DNA of 64,000 bases, from the NCBI GenBank assembly GCA_031550725.1, contig JAVBOH010000008.1:310001-374000 (forward strand), in the 5' to 3' direction. Made by a program: the position numbers and the translations under genes. Of this stretch, positions 24,892 through 33,007 are shown piece by piece. This stretch comes from UBA946 sp031550725 (GTDB lineage Bacteria > Bacillota > Clostridia > Oscillospirales > Ruminococcaceae). The notes under the pieces are model-generated. The model made no database searches. It was given only the letters and a program-made list of their open reading frames with translations, and was not told the origin of the DNA. Within the stretch, counting starts at the first letter, position 1; each line of letters starts with the position of its first letter.

Positions 24892-25031
24892 ATTCGACTT
24901 CTTTCACTTAATATATGTATATCTCATATAGTATTTGCGGTAAAAGAAGAAAATATCCCCTTTAAATTTGTTTGTGTATACAAATGGGTTTCTTAGCATT
25001 TGATATATTCTACAAAAAGAGGTCTAATTCC

Positions 25032-25060
25032 TTGACGAGAATGGGAAAAAGGTGTATTAT
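25032..25060 (+). promoter_or_regulatory. Promoter of the sortase array
   Basis: TTGACG (25032-25037), 17-base spacer, TATTAT (25055-25060). No clear promoter or terminator appears between the four sortase genes, so this may drive the whole array. Confidence 0.65.
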
Positions 25061-25165
25061 AGTATTATTGATAATTGCGCTATTGTACCCATTTTTAAGT
25101 TATTTCACCCATACTATAAAAAGAGAGGACGCCGTATAATAAAATTAATATGGCTATAAAAATAA

Positions 25166-26140
25166 ATGGCACTATCCAAAGAGGCTAAAAAAGCATATAA
25201 AAAAGCTGTAAAAGCTAAAAATAAACGCAGAAACAAGCACTGGCTTTTTATAAAAAAAGGTGACAGTGCAAAGGAAGTTGTGAGCAAGCTTTTCACTCAG
25301 CTTGCAGTTCTTGTACTTATCGGCTGTGTCGGTATTTTAGGTAATGAAGCAAGACTTTCGCTTAGTGCAAAGTCTTTGAACTCATCACTTAAGGATTTAT
25401 ACTATTCCTATGTTAATCATTCGGATAATGACGGCAAACTTCTCCCAAGTGCTATAAGTCTGCTCGAAATTAACCCTGATACTGTCGGCTGGATTCATAT
25501 TGACGGTACTAACATTTCCATGCCAGTTGTTCAGAAGAAAACAAAGAATGGCAACGAATATTATCTTAAAACAGCTTTCGATGGCAGTTCAAATAAGGCA
25601 GGTACTATTTTTCTTGACAAAAGAAATATTCTTGAATATAAGAAACGTTCAGACAATCTTGTTGTTTACGGTCATAACCAAAAGGACAAGACTATGTTCG
25701 GTGATTTGGCTTACTATAAAAAGGGTAACAGCAACAGTATAGAATATTACAAGGAACATCCTGTTATTCAGTTCAGCTCAAACTATTCAGCAGACACATA
25801 CAAGATATTTGCTTACTTTGTAACACCTGTTGAGGCTTATCAGGAAAGGGATGGCGTTATCTTTGATTATCATAACTATCTAAATCTTTCCGACCGTGAC
25901 AAATACAATGATTTCATAAATAATATTATGCTTCGCACACAGATTATCACCGATGTCGATGTTAAATATGGTGATGAATTTCTGACACTTTCAACTTGTT
26001 CAAATGAATTTGACCCATCAAGATTTGTTGTTTTTGCAAGAAAGCTCCGTAAGGATGAAAGTGCTGACGTTGATACTGAGAAAGCATATATTAACGGCAG
26101 TGCTAAAGAGCCGGATTTTAAGTATATTTACAGCAAATAA
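25166..26140 (+). CDS. srtB: Class B sortase 1 of 4
   Basis: 324 residues. A short basic cytoplasmic N-terminus ends in KKGDSAKEVVSKLF and runs into one membrane helix (~45-65); the extracellular sortase domain follows. The catalytic set is present: His170 (VVYGHNQKDKTMFG), Cys278 (LTLSTCSNEF) and Arg286 (SRFVVFARK). The long segment between the His and Cys, with YHNYL, is class B-like. Sortases join cell-wall sorting signals of exported proteins to peptidoglycan or to other pilus subunits. The ATG at 25166 follows a stop directly and has no good ribosome binding site; AGAGAGGA lies 37 bases upstream. Confidence 0.93.
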   Translation: MALSKEAKKAYKKAVKAKNKRRNKHWLFIKKGDSAKEVVSKLFTQLAVLVLIGCVGILGNEARLSLSAKSLNSSLKDLYYSYVNHSDNDGKLLPSAISLLEINPDTVGWIHIDGTNISMPVVQKKTKNGNEYYLKTAFDGSSNKAGTIFLDKRNILEYKKRSDNLVVYGHNQKDKTMFGDLAYYKKGNSNSIEYYKEHPVIQFSSNYSADTYKIFAYFVTPVEAYQERDGVIFDYHNYLNLSDRDKYNDFINNIMLRTQIITDVDVKYGDEFLTLSTCSNEFDPSRFVVFARKLRKDESADVDTEKAYINGSAKEPDFKYIYSK

Positions 26141-26183
26141 GCAATAGCCTGTGTAAAATAAAACAGGAGGATATAAGTTTTTT

Positions 26184-27182
26184 ATGGCAGGATATAAAGA
26201 AAAAAAGAGTTTTATATATAATGTTATTCCACATAAGAGCGACAGCAAGCCTGAAATGATTAGAAAAGTTGTTTTTTTATCTGCTTTGGTTATATTTATT
26301 GCATCGGCTTGCATTGTTGCACATTATTTTATCGAGGCAAAAAGAAACCGTGATTTGCAGGCAGAAATTGAAAGAATGCATGAAACTACTTACTCGGTTA
26401 TTACTCAGGCAACTACAACAGCACCTCCCGAAACAGAAACTGAACCGGTTACTACTCCGCCTCCTCCGCTTGTTCTTCTTGATTCAATGGCATCGATTGT
26501 GGAGGAAAATTCTGATACTGCCGGCTGGCTCACAATTCCAAACACTAACATAAACTATGTTGTTTTGCAAGGTGCAGATAACGATTATTACCTTGACCAT
26601 AATTTTTATGGTAAATATGCGCAGGCAGGTTCTATTTATGCAGATTTTCGCTGCAAGGTTAATTATTATAACAACGAGCAGAGTGACAATATTGTTATTT
26701 ATGGTCACAATCAAGCTGACGGTTCGATGTTCGGCACTTTGAAAAAGTATAAGATTACTCATCAGAACACAAGAAACTTCCAGTTCTATCTTGATAATCC
26801 AACATTCACTTTCTCTAACTTATATGAGGAATATACATACAAAATAATTGCGATGTTTATTATTGAGGCTTTGCCTGAACAAACTCGTGACGGCAATCTT
26901 TTCGATTATCATAACTATGTTCGTTTCAAAGAGCCAACACGCAGCTTTGATACTTATAAAGAGAACGTTCTTGCCCACACTGCTGTTGATACAGGTGTTG
27001 ATTTTGAATACGGCGACAAGTTCATTACACTTTCCACTTGCTCAAACGAGTTTGACGAGTCACGCTTTGTTGTTATCGGCAGACGTGTTCGTGAGGGAGA
27101 GGACCCATATGTCGATACATCACTGGCTGTACTTAATGAGGACGCTATTGAGCCTGACTTAAACTATATTTACAGCAGATAA
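26184..27182 (+). CDS. srtB: Class B sortase 2 of 4
   Basis: 332 residues. The order is the same as its neighbour: basic tail, PHKSDSKPEMIRKVVFLS motif, membrane helix (~28-48), then a Thr/Pro linker (TTTAPPETETEPVTTPPPP, ~72-92) absent from copy 1, then the catalytic domain. Catalytic residues are His175 (VIYGHNQADGSMFG), Cys286 (ITLSTCSNEF) and Arg294 (SRFVVIGRR). AGGAGG lies 13 bases before the ATG. Gap to copy 1 is 43 bases. The linker should hold the domain away from the membrane, within the wall. Confidence 0.93.
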   Translation: MAGYKEKKSFIYNVIPHKSDSKPEMIRKVVFLSALVIFIASACIVAHYFIEAKRNRDLQAEIERMHETTYSVITQATTTAPPETETEPVTTPPPPLVLLDSMASIVEENSDTAGWLTIPNTNINYVVLQGADNDYYLDHNFYGKYAQAGSIYADFRCKVNYYNNEQSDNIVIYGHNQADGSMFGTLKKYKITHQNTRNFQFYLDNPTFTFSNLYEEYTYKIIAMFIIEALPEQTRDGNLFDYHNYVRFKEPTRSFDTYKENVLAHTAVDTGVDFEYGDKFITLSTCSNEFDESRFVVIGRRVREGEDPYVDTSLAVLNEDAIEPDLNYIYSR

Positions 27183-27235
27183 ATTTGCTGTATGTACACT
27201 TTTAGCGAAAACAGACTGGAGGGCATGGGTTTTCT

Positions 27236-29188
27236 ATGTCGAAAGAAAAAGACCAATTAGATGGTGATTCAGGCTATACGCTTGATGATATACTTGCCGA
27301 ATACAGCGATAATCAGACTAATTCGCTTAATGACAAAGTCATTGATATCGCTCAAAACGGCACAACTGACGATGTAATTGATATTGCTGCTGATGATATA
27401 TCAGATACAGATGAAGTCAATGATACTACGCAGGTGTTTACACCTCCAGCTCATGAAGATAGTGTTCTTGAGGGAGTTTCGGCTGTTCCTGTTTTTGACG
27501 ATGCCAATATCAGATTAAATGATATTCTTACTGAGGCTGATGCTGAAAAAGCGGTTGTTTTTTCAGAGCTGACTGATGAAGAAACCAAGGTTATCGAGGA
27601 AACACTGTCTGACTTCATGGATAATACTGCTGCTGAATTCGGAACAATTACTGCTGAAGCTATTGCTGACTCGGTTGATGTATTTGCAGAAGAACTTGAG
27701 GAAGAAAATGTTCCTGAGGAGCTTGCAAATCAAGAGCCGGAGCAAAGCGATGTTATCTATGCTGATAATGACGATGGCGAAGCTGCTGATGAAACCACTG
27801 ATATCATTCCAGATATTTCTGCTGATGAAAAATCGGATGAGGATATTAATGTCGTTTGGTGGAAAAAAATTTGCATAACACTGTTTCCTGTAAAAGGTGA
27901 CGGTATCGCTGAGGTTATAAGAAAAATTATTTTTCTTTGTGCATCCGTTGTTTTTATCGGTGCTGGTGTTATGCTTATCAGCACTCTTGTGCAGTCACGC
28001 CTAGCTTTAAATGATCAGGAAGAGCTTAGAACAATGTTTACAACCACTGTTGCAACAAGTATTGATGAAAACGGCAACACCGTTACAATTAAACAATCTA
28101 AGGAAGATTTAATTATTGAAAATTACGACCTCATGAAAAGCCTGCATGAAAGATTTGAAAATGTTGTGGCTTTTATTGAAATTGAGGCTTGTGATATTTC
28201 CTATCCTGTTGTACAATGCGAGGATAATGATTATTATCTTACTCATACATATTATGACAGCATTAATAAAGCGGGAGCTATATTTCTGGACTACCGCAGC
28301 ACATTATCTGCTGAGTACACTTCGCCAAACCTTGTTTTGTATGGTCATAACCAGCAGGATGGTACAATGTTTGGCAACCTCAAGTATTATAAAAAGGATG
28401 ACTACGATAACATTGACTTTTATAAAAATAATCCGGAGATTACACTTCGTACCTTAGATGGCATAGATGAATATGTTATTTACGGATTCTTTATCACTAA
28501 TGCACTTGCCAAGCAGGACTCAAAGGGTGAGGTTTTCCATTATCACGACTATATTGAAGTGCTGAAGGATGAATATACATTCAAATGGTATATGAACGAG
28601 ATTTTGAACAGAAATCAGATTATCAGTCCTGTTGATGTTCAGTATGGCGATGAATTACTGTTACTTTCGACTTGCAGTAATGAGTTTTCCGATTCACGTT
28701 TTGTTGTTTGTGCAAGAAAACTGCGTGACAATGAAACTATCGAAGATTTTGATTTCGCATCAACAAAGGTTAATTATAATGCGAAAAAGCTGGACTGGTT
28801 TGCTATCACTTCTGGTGATACCACAACAGAGGTTACCACAGAGGGAACAACTGAAATGATTTCTCTAGGCGGCAGAAAGACTACGACTTCTGCTCCTGAT
28901 GAAGAAGATACAGAAACAACTAAAAAGACAAAGAAAACTAAGACAACAGAAAGTGCAGGTACTATTTCCGGCGAAACAACTGTTACTACTGTACCTGAAG
29001 CTGAAACTTCCAAAACTTCTAAAACCTCCAAAACTCAAACAGAAACTTCAGTGACAACAAAGGAAAATATCAGAACTAAGGCTACAACTACAACACAGGC
29101 GACAACCACTGCGCCTGCTCAGTCAGAACAGGATACAGGTTCGTCAAACAAAGAAAGCGATACCTCGCCTGCTGATAGCAACAGTTGA
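27236..29188 (+). CDS. srtB: Class B sortase 3 of 4, with acidic cytoplasmic domain and Thr-rich tail
   Basis: 650 residues, about twice the family norm. Residues 1-210 are strongly acidic and predicted cytoplasmic, with two copies of an LxDILxE motif (YTLDDILAEY near 13, IRLNDILTEA near 88). Then come the FPVKGDGIAEVIRKIIFLC motif and a membrane helix (~235-258), and the sortase domain with His371 (VLYGHNQQDGTMFG), Cys480 (LLLSTCSNEF) and Arg488 (SRFVVCARK). Residues ~535-650 are a Thr/Ser/Lys-rich low-complexity tail with no sorting signal. The N-terminal domain could be a partner-docking region; that is inference. GGAGGG precedes the ATG by 13 bases. Confidence 0.92.
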   Translation: MSKEKDQLDGDSGYTLDDILAEYSDNQTNSLNDKVIDIAQNGTTDDVIDIAADDISDTDEVNDTTQVFTPPAHEDSVLEGVSAVPVFDDANIRLNDILTEADAEKAVVFSELTDEETKVIEETLSDFMDNTAAEFGTITAEAIADSVDVFAEELEEENVPEELANQEPEQSDVIYADNDDGEAADETTDIIPDISADEKSDEDINVVWWKKICITLFPVKGDGIAEVIRKIIFLCASVVFIGAGVMLISTLVQSRLALNDQEELRTMFTTTVATSIDENGNTVTIKQSKEDLIIENYDLMKSLHERFENVVAFIEIEACDISYPVVQCEDNDYYLTHTYYDSINKAGAIFLDYRSTLSAEYTSPNLVLYGHNQQDGTMFGNLKYYKKDDYDNIDFYKNNPEITLRTLDGIDEYVIYGFFITNALAKQDSKGEVFHYHDYIEVLKDEYTFKWYMNEILNRNQIISPVDVQYGDELLLLSTCSNEFSDSRFVVCARKLRDNETIEDFDFASTKVNYNAKKLDWFAITSGDTTTEVTTEGTTEMISLGGRKTTTSAPDEEDTETTKKTKKTKTTESAGTISGETTVTTVPEAETSKTSKTSKTQTETSVTTKENIRTKATTTTQATTTAPAQSEQDTGSSNKESDTSPADSNS

Positions 29189-29244
29189 TTTTTAAAGATA
29201 CAAATAATTATGTGTAGAAAAAAATTAGAGAGGAACTTTGTTTA

Positions 29245-30282
29245 ATGGCTATTTCCGATGAGGTCAGATCTGCCCCAAAATATAAACCTGTTAAGAAAAA
29301 AGAGAAAAAAGGGTTTGTCAGAAGCTTTATTCCGCTAAAGGGAGATAGTGCAAGTGAAGTTATAAGCAAGATTATTGTACTTATTTCTGTTATTGCGCTT
29401 ATTGTTTGTGCGGCAGTTCTTAGTGTATATTTTTATCATTTATATGAGGCGAAGCAGAATAATGCCCGAATTAATATCATATATCAGAGTGCATCAGATA
29501 ATTCTGCTGAGGCTGACATAGATACAGGAAATTCCTCGGGTACTCATGATGAAACTCCCGTTGAAAGGAAACCGCTTGTTACATTATCAGCAGCACAGGA
29601 AATGCTCGCAATAAATCCCGATTATGCAGGATTTATCAAAATTCCTGGTGTAGTCAATGAGGCTATTGTTCAGACTGATTCAAATGAATACTATCTTAAC
29701 CATAATTTCTATGACCAGAAACGTTCCTGCGGTACTGTTTTCGCTGATTTCAGGTGCGTTATGAATGACTATGAGCAGTCAGACAACATTACTCTTTATG
29801 GTCATAACCAAAAAGATGGTACTATGTTCGGTCAGCTTGATTTTTATAAGTGGGACTATAAATACTGGCTGAAAAATCCGTTTATTTACCTTGATACAAG
29901 GTATGAGCAGAGTACATATGTTATTATTGCATCCTTTATCACAAATGTTAATGCTGAGGATGACAACGGCTATGTTTTCGATTATCAGAATTATATTAAC
30001 TTCAAAGACAGCGGTGACCGTACATTCGAAAGCTTTTATGACGCTATTATGCTTAAATCTCACTTTGATACCGGTATTGATGTGAACAGCAATGATAAAT
30101 TTCTTACACTGTCCACCTGCTCTTATGAATGGGAGCCTGCACGTCATGTTATTATCGCAAGAAAACTGCGAAACGGCGAAACTACTGAGAATATTGATAC
30201 AACAAACTTTACTGTAAACAAAAACCCAAAATGGCCTGCCATCTACTATAAATATAACGGCGGCTCATATGTAGAACAATAA
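29245..30282 (+). CDS. srtB: Class B sortase 4 of 4
   Basis: 345 residues. Basic N-terminus (KPVKKKEKKGFVRSFIPL), KGDSASEVISKIIVLI motif, membrane helix (~46-68), Asp/Ser-rich linker, then the sortase domain. Catalytic residues are His187 (TLYGHNQKDGTMFG), Cys292 (LTLSTCSYEW) and Arg300 (ARHVIIARK). The residues after Cys and around Arg differ from the other three copies (SYEWEPARH instead of SNEF..SRF), suggesting a different acceptor or signal. GAGAGGAAC precedes the ATG. Gap to the SpoIID-like gene is 39 bases. Confidence 0.93.
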   Translation: MAISDEVRSAPKYKPVKKKEKKGFVRSFIPLKGDSASEVISKIIVLISVIALIVCAAVLSVYFYHLYEAKQNNARINIIYQSASDNSAEADIDTGNSSGTHDETPVERKPLVTLSAAQEMLAINPDYAGFIKIPGVVNEAIVQTDSNEYYLNHNFYDQKRSCGTVFADFRCVMNDYEQSDNITLYGHNQKDGTMFGQLDFYKWDYKYWLKNPFIYLDTRYEQSTYVIIASFITNVNAEDDNGYVFDYQNYINFKDSGDRTFESFYDAIMLKSHFDTGIDVNSNDKFLTLSTCSYEWEPARHVIIARKLRNGETTENIDTTNFTVNKNPKWPAIYYKYNGGSYVEQ

Positions 30283-30321
30283 ATAAACAAAACAAACGTA
30301 CAAAACGAAAGGACAATTATC

Positions 30322-31734
30322 ATGAATATACGGACCATATTGAGTGGTGTCACGGCTTTACTGCTCGTTGGCGTGTTCTATACGTTCTCGTTCTGCGTCA
30401 TTGAAGATGTTGATGATGAGGCAATCTCTATTGATTATTACTATGCTACTGAGCCTGAAGATGGAATTTTGGCAGACAGCAATATTGATAATTCTGCCAT
30501 TGAAAGCACAGTTGATGACAGCAGCAAAGCAGAACCTATATCGAGTTTAAATGATTTAGGACAGATTGTTTACATAGAGCCTGACCCATCGTTTGATGAA
30601 AACACTTTTGTTACTGTCGTTCCTGATGAGGCAGCTGGCGTTAAAGATGCTGTTCCTGTTTCTGATGCATCAAATAACAAAGATGAAGATACATCTCACA
30701 ATGACGATGATAATTCTTCAAACAATTCACGTTACAATGATGACGATGAACTTCTCGAGGAAGATGAGAATGTCGGCAGCTTTGCAGCTGAAGAACAGGG
30801 TGTTTATGCTCAGGAAAGCCTTGCTGAAAACAAGCTTTTGTCCCGTGATGGTTACTCAGACACTGATGATGATTTCTTTGATGTTCCGTCTGTTCCTGCT
30901 GCTGAGGTTGTAATTACCATCCTTGAAAGAGAAGAAAAAACCACTCAAGCCAGCAGCAAGGATATTAATGCAGGCGAGTGTTTTACTGTTAAAATTAATG
31001 GTTCTGCTTGCACAATGGATGCTTATGAGCTTGTTTGCTTAATCGTAAACAATGAAATATCACCAAGCTTTAGCCCTGAGGCTATTAAAGCACAGGCTGT
31101 TGCTGCTTATTCCTATGTTAAATACCACAACGACAATGGTCTTACTCCATCTGTTCTAGTCAGATATAACGTTGGTGACACCATCAAAGAACTTGTTGCT
31201 GATGTTTTCGGTGTGACTTGCTACTACAAGAGTGCTGTTGCACAGACTGTTTATATGGCATCATCTTCCGGATATACAACAGCTGCTGCTAATGTCTGGG
31301 GCGGAGCTCTGCCTTACTTGCAGGGTGTTCAGTGTCCTTTTGATACTAGTGACCCTAACTATGGCAAGACAATAACATTCACAGAGAATGAAGTTAAGAG
31401 TGCGCTTGAAAAATCACTAGGCATTACTCTTTCCGGCAACCCTGAAAACTGGCTTACTGTGACTTCCCTTGTTGATGGTAATTACGTTTCAGTGCTTAAT
31501 GTTGACGGACAGGTTAATATTACAGGCAGAAAAATGCGTGAAAATGTAATGGGCTATAAGCTGAAAAGTGCTGCATTTGAGGTTTCATATAATAATGGTA
31601 TATTTACTTTCACTACATATGGTTATGGTCATGGCGTTGGTATGAGCCAGAATGGTGCTAATATTCTTGCTAAGCAGGGGTATTCATATCAGCAGATTTT
31701 GAAGTTCTATTTTACTGGGATTGAAATTTATTAG
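30322..31734 (+). CDS. Secreted SpoIID/LytB-domain protein
   Basis: 470 residues. An N-terminal hydrophobic signal/anchor (SGVTALLLVGVFYTFSFCV) is followed by a long acidic, Asp/Ser/Asn-rich region (~30-210). The SpoIID domain covers ~225-470: MDAYELVCLIVNNEISPSFSPEAIKAQAVAAYSYVKY, then VYMASSSGYTTAAANVWGGALPYLQGV and GYGHGVGMSQNGANILAKQGYSYQQIL. SpoIID is a lytic transglycosylase in sporulation and related LytB domains enhance wall amidases, so a peptidoglycan role is likely. It follows the fourth sortase by 39 bases with an AAAGGA site and probably shares its transcript, hinting at local wall remodelling where the sortases work. Confidence 0.9.
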   Translation: MNIRTILSGVTALLLVGVFYTFSFCVIEDVDDEAISIDYYYATEPEDGILADSNIDNSAIESTVDDSSKAEPISSLNDLGQIVYIEPDPSFDENTFVTVVPDEAAGVKDAVPVSDASNNKDEDTSHNDDDNSSNNSRYNDDDELLEEDENVGSFAAEEQGVYAQESLAENKLLSRDGYSDTDDDFFDVPSVPAAEVVITILEREEKTTQASSKDINAGECFTVKINGSACTMDAYELVCLIVNNEISPSFSPEAIKAQAVAAYSYVKYHNDNGLTPSVLVRYNVGDTIKELVADVFGVTCYYKSAVAQTVYMASSSGYTTAAANVWGGALPYLQGVQCPFDTSDPNYGKTITFTENEVKSALEKSLGITLSGNPENWLTVTSLVDGNYVSVLNVDGQVNITGRKMRENVMGYKLKSAAFEVSYNNGIFTFTTYGYGHGVGMSQNGANILAKQGYSYQQILKFYFTGIEIY

Positions 31735-31735
31735 C

Positions 31736-31792
31736 ATTTAATGCGTACTGAACAATTTCGTTTTTCACGGAATTATTTAGTACGCATTAAAT
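31736..31792 (+). repeat. Palindromic 3'-end element, copy 1 (CGTACTGAA type)
   Basis: ATTTAATGCGTACT and AGTACGCATTAAAT arms enclose CGTACTGAACAATTTCGT-type sequence and its partial complement. It begins right after the SpoIID-like stop codon. A related element in the same orientation relative to its gene lies after the amidohydrolase at 62789-62839. No T-run follows, so it is not a standard terminator. Confidence 0.6.
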
Positions 31793-31934
31793 ATTAATAT
31801 ACTGTTTACCATCACAAAATGGAATTTTGTGACGAATGAAGCTTAGCTTGCACACAAATTATCAAGCTGATTTGTGCTGTGCTGTAGTATAGTAACAATT
31901 GTATGCACTATTATGTTAAATTTCTATCATACTA

Positions 31935-31963
31935 TTGAAAAAAGCTTTGATGTATGATATAAT
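31935..31963 (+). promoter_or_regulatory. Promoter of fba
   Basis: TTGAAA (31935-31940), 17-base spacer, TATAAT (31958-31963). Confidence 0.75.
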
Positions 31964-31999
31964 TACTATATTAATGTAAAATAATTGGAGGAATAAATT

Positions 32000-32869
32000 A
32001 TGTCTAAACTCGTTTCTGCTAAGGATATGCTTAACAAGGCTCGTGACGGCAAGTATGCTGTTGGTCAGTTCAACATCAACAATATGGAATGGACTAAGGC
32101 TGTTCTGTTGACTGCACAGGAAAACAACTCCCCTGTTATCTTGGGTGTTTCTGAGGGTGCTGGCAAGTATATGTGCGGCTATACTACTATTGTTGGTATG
32201 GTTGAGGGTATGCTAAATGAACTTAATATCACTGTTCCTGTTGCACTTCATCTTGACCACGGCTCATATGATGGTGCTATGGCTTGTATTAATGCAGGAT
32301 TTTCTTCTGTAATGTTCGACGGTTCACACTATGTTATCGATGAAAACGTTGCTAAGACTACTGAACTTGTTAAGATTTGTGCTGATAAGGGTATTTCCTT
32401 AGAGGCTGAAGTTGGCTCAATCGGCGGCGAAGAAGACGGCGTTGTTGGTGCTGGTGAATGTGCTGATGCTGACGAGTGCAAGCAGATTGCTGACCTAGGT
32501 GTTACTATGCTTGCTGCTGGTATTGGTAATATCCACGGTAAATATCCTGAAAACTGGGCTGGTCTTTCTTTCGAAACTCTTGAGGCTGTTAAGAATAAGG
32601 TCGGCGATATGCCTCTAGTTCTTCACGGCGGTACTGGTATCCCTGAGGATATGATAAAGAAAGCTATTTCTCTAGGCGTTGCTAAGATTAATGTTAATAC
32701 TGAATGTCAGCTTACTTTCCAGGCTGCTACAAGAAAGTATATCGAAGATGGCAAGGATTTGCAGGGCAAGGGCTTTGACCCTCGTAAACTTCTTGCTCCT
32801 GGCTATGAGGCTATCAAGGCTACTGTTAAAGAAAAGATGGAATTGTTCGGTTCTGTAAACAAAGCATAA
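32000..32869 (+). CDS. fba: Fructose-bisphosphate aldolase, class II
   Basis: 289 residues. This zinc-dependent aldolase of glycolysis/gluconeogenesis splits fructose-1,6-bisphosphate into two triose phosphates. Family motifs: MEWTKAVLLTAQENNSPVILG, VALHLDHGSYDGAMACINAGFSSVMFDGSH with the catalytic Asp and zinc His, EAEVGSIGGEEDGVVGAG, GNIHGKYPE, LVLHGGTGIPEDMIKKAI and KINVNTECQ. GGAGGAATAAATT precedes the ATG. It has its own promoter. Its original terminator has been split off by an insertion sequence. Confidence 0.97.
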   Translation: MSKLVSAKDMLNKARDGKYAVGQFNINNMEWTKAVLLTAQENNSPVILGVSEGAGKYMCGYTTIVGMVEGMLNELNITVPVALHLDHGSYDGAMACINAGFSSVMFDGSHYVIDENVAKTTELVKICADKGISLEAEVGSIGGEEDGVVGAGECADADECKQIADLGVTMLAAGIGNIHGKYPENWAGLSFETLEAVKNKVGDMPLVLHGGTGIPEDMIKKAISLGVAKINVNTECQLTFQAATRKYIEDGKDLQGKGFDPRKLLAPGYEAIKATVKEKMELFGSVNKA

Positions 32870-32906
32870 TTGCTTGGCGTAAGAATATACTTAGCATAAA
32901 ATTAAA

Positions 32907-32932
32907 AACCGCTTGACATATTTGTCAAGCGG
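32907..32932 (+). terminator. fba terminator stem, left copy of the IS target duplication
   Basis: CCGCTTGACA-TATT-TGTCAAGCGG is a perfect stem. Its T-run is missing because the insertion sequence begins at the next base. The same 26 bases with one change recur at 34444-34469 after the element, where the T-run (TTTTA) is retained. Confidence 0.75.
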
Positions 32933-32948
32933 TCAGTCTGTCGAAAAA

Positions 32949-32972
32949 GGCCAGCGAAAGCTGGTCTTTTTT
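32949..32972 (+). terminator. Terminator inside the IS left end
   Basis: GGCCAGC and GCTGGTC arms followed by TTTTTT. It would stop transcripts arriving from fba before they reach the transposase gene, and in effect replaces the fba terminator. Confidence 0.75.
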
Positions 32973-33007
32973 GCGTTTATGTGGTATAATATAATAGGGT
33001 GATAAAG

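Noticed and set aside
31736..31792. Ordinary terminator for the sortase/SpoIID transcript
   Set aside because: The stem is strong but no T-run follows on either usable side; listed as a repeat element instead.
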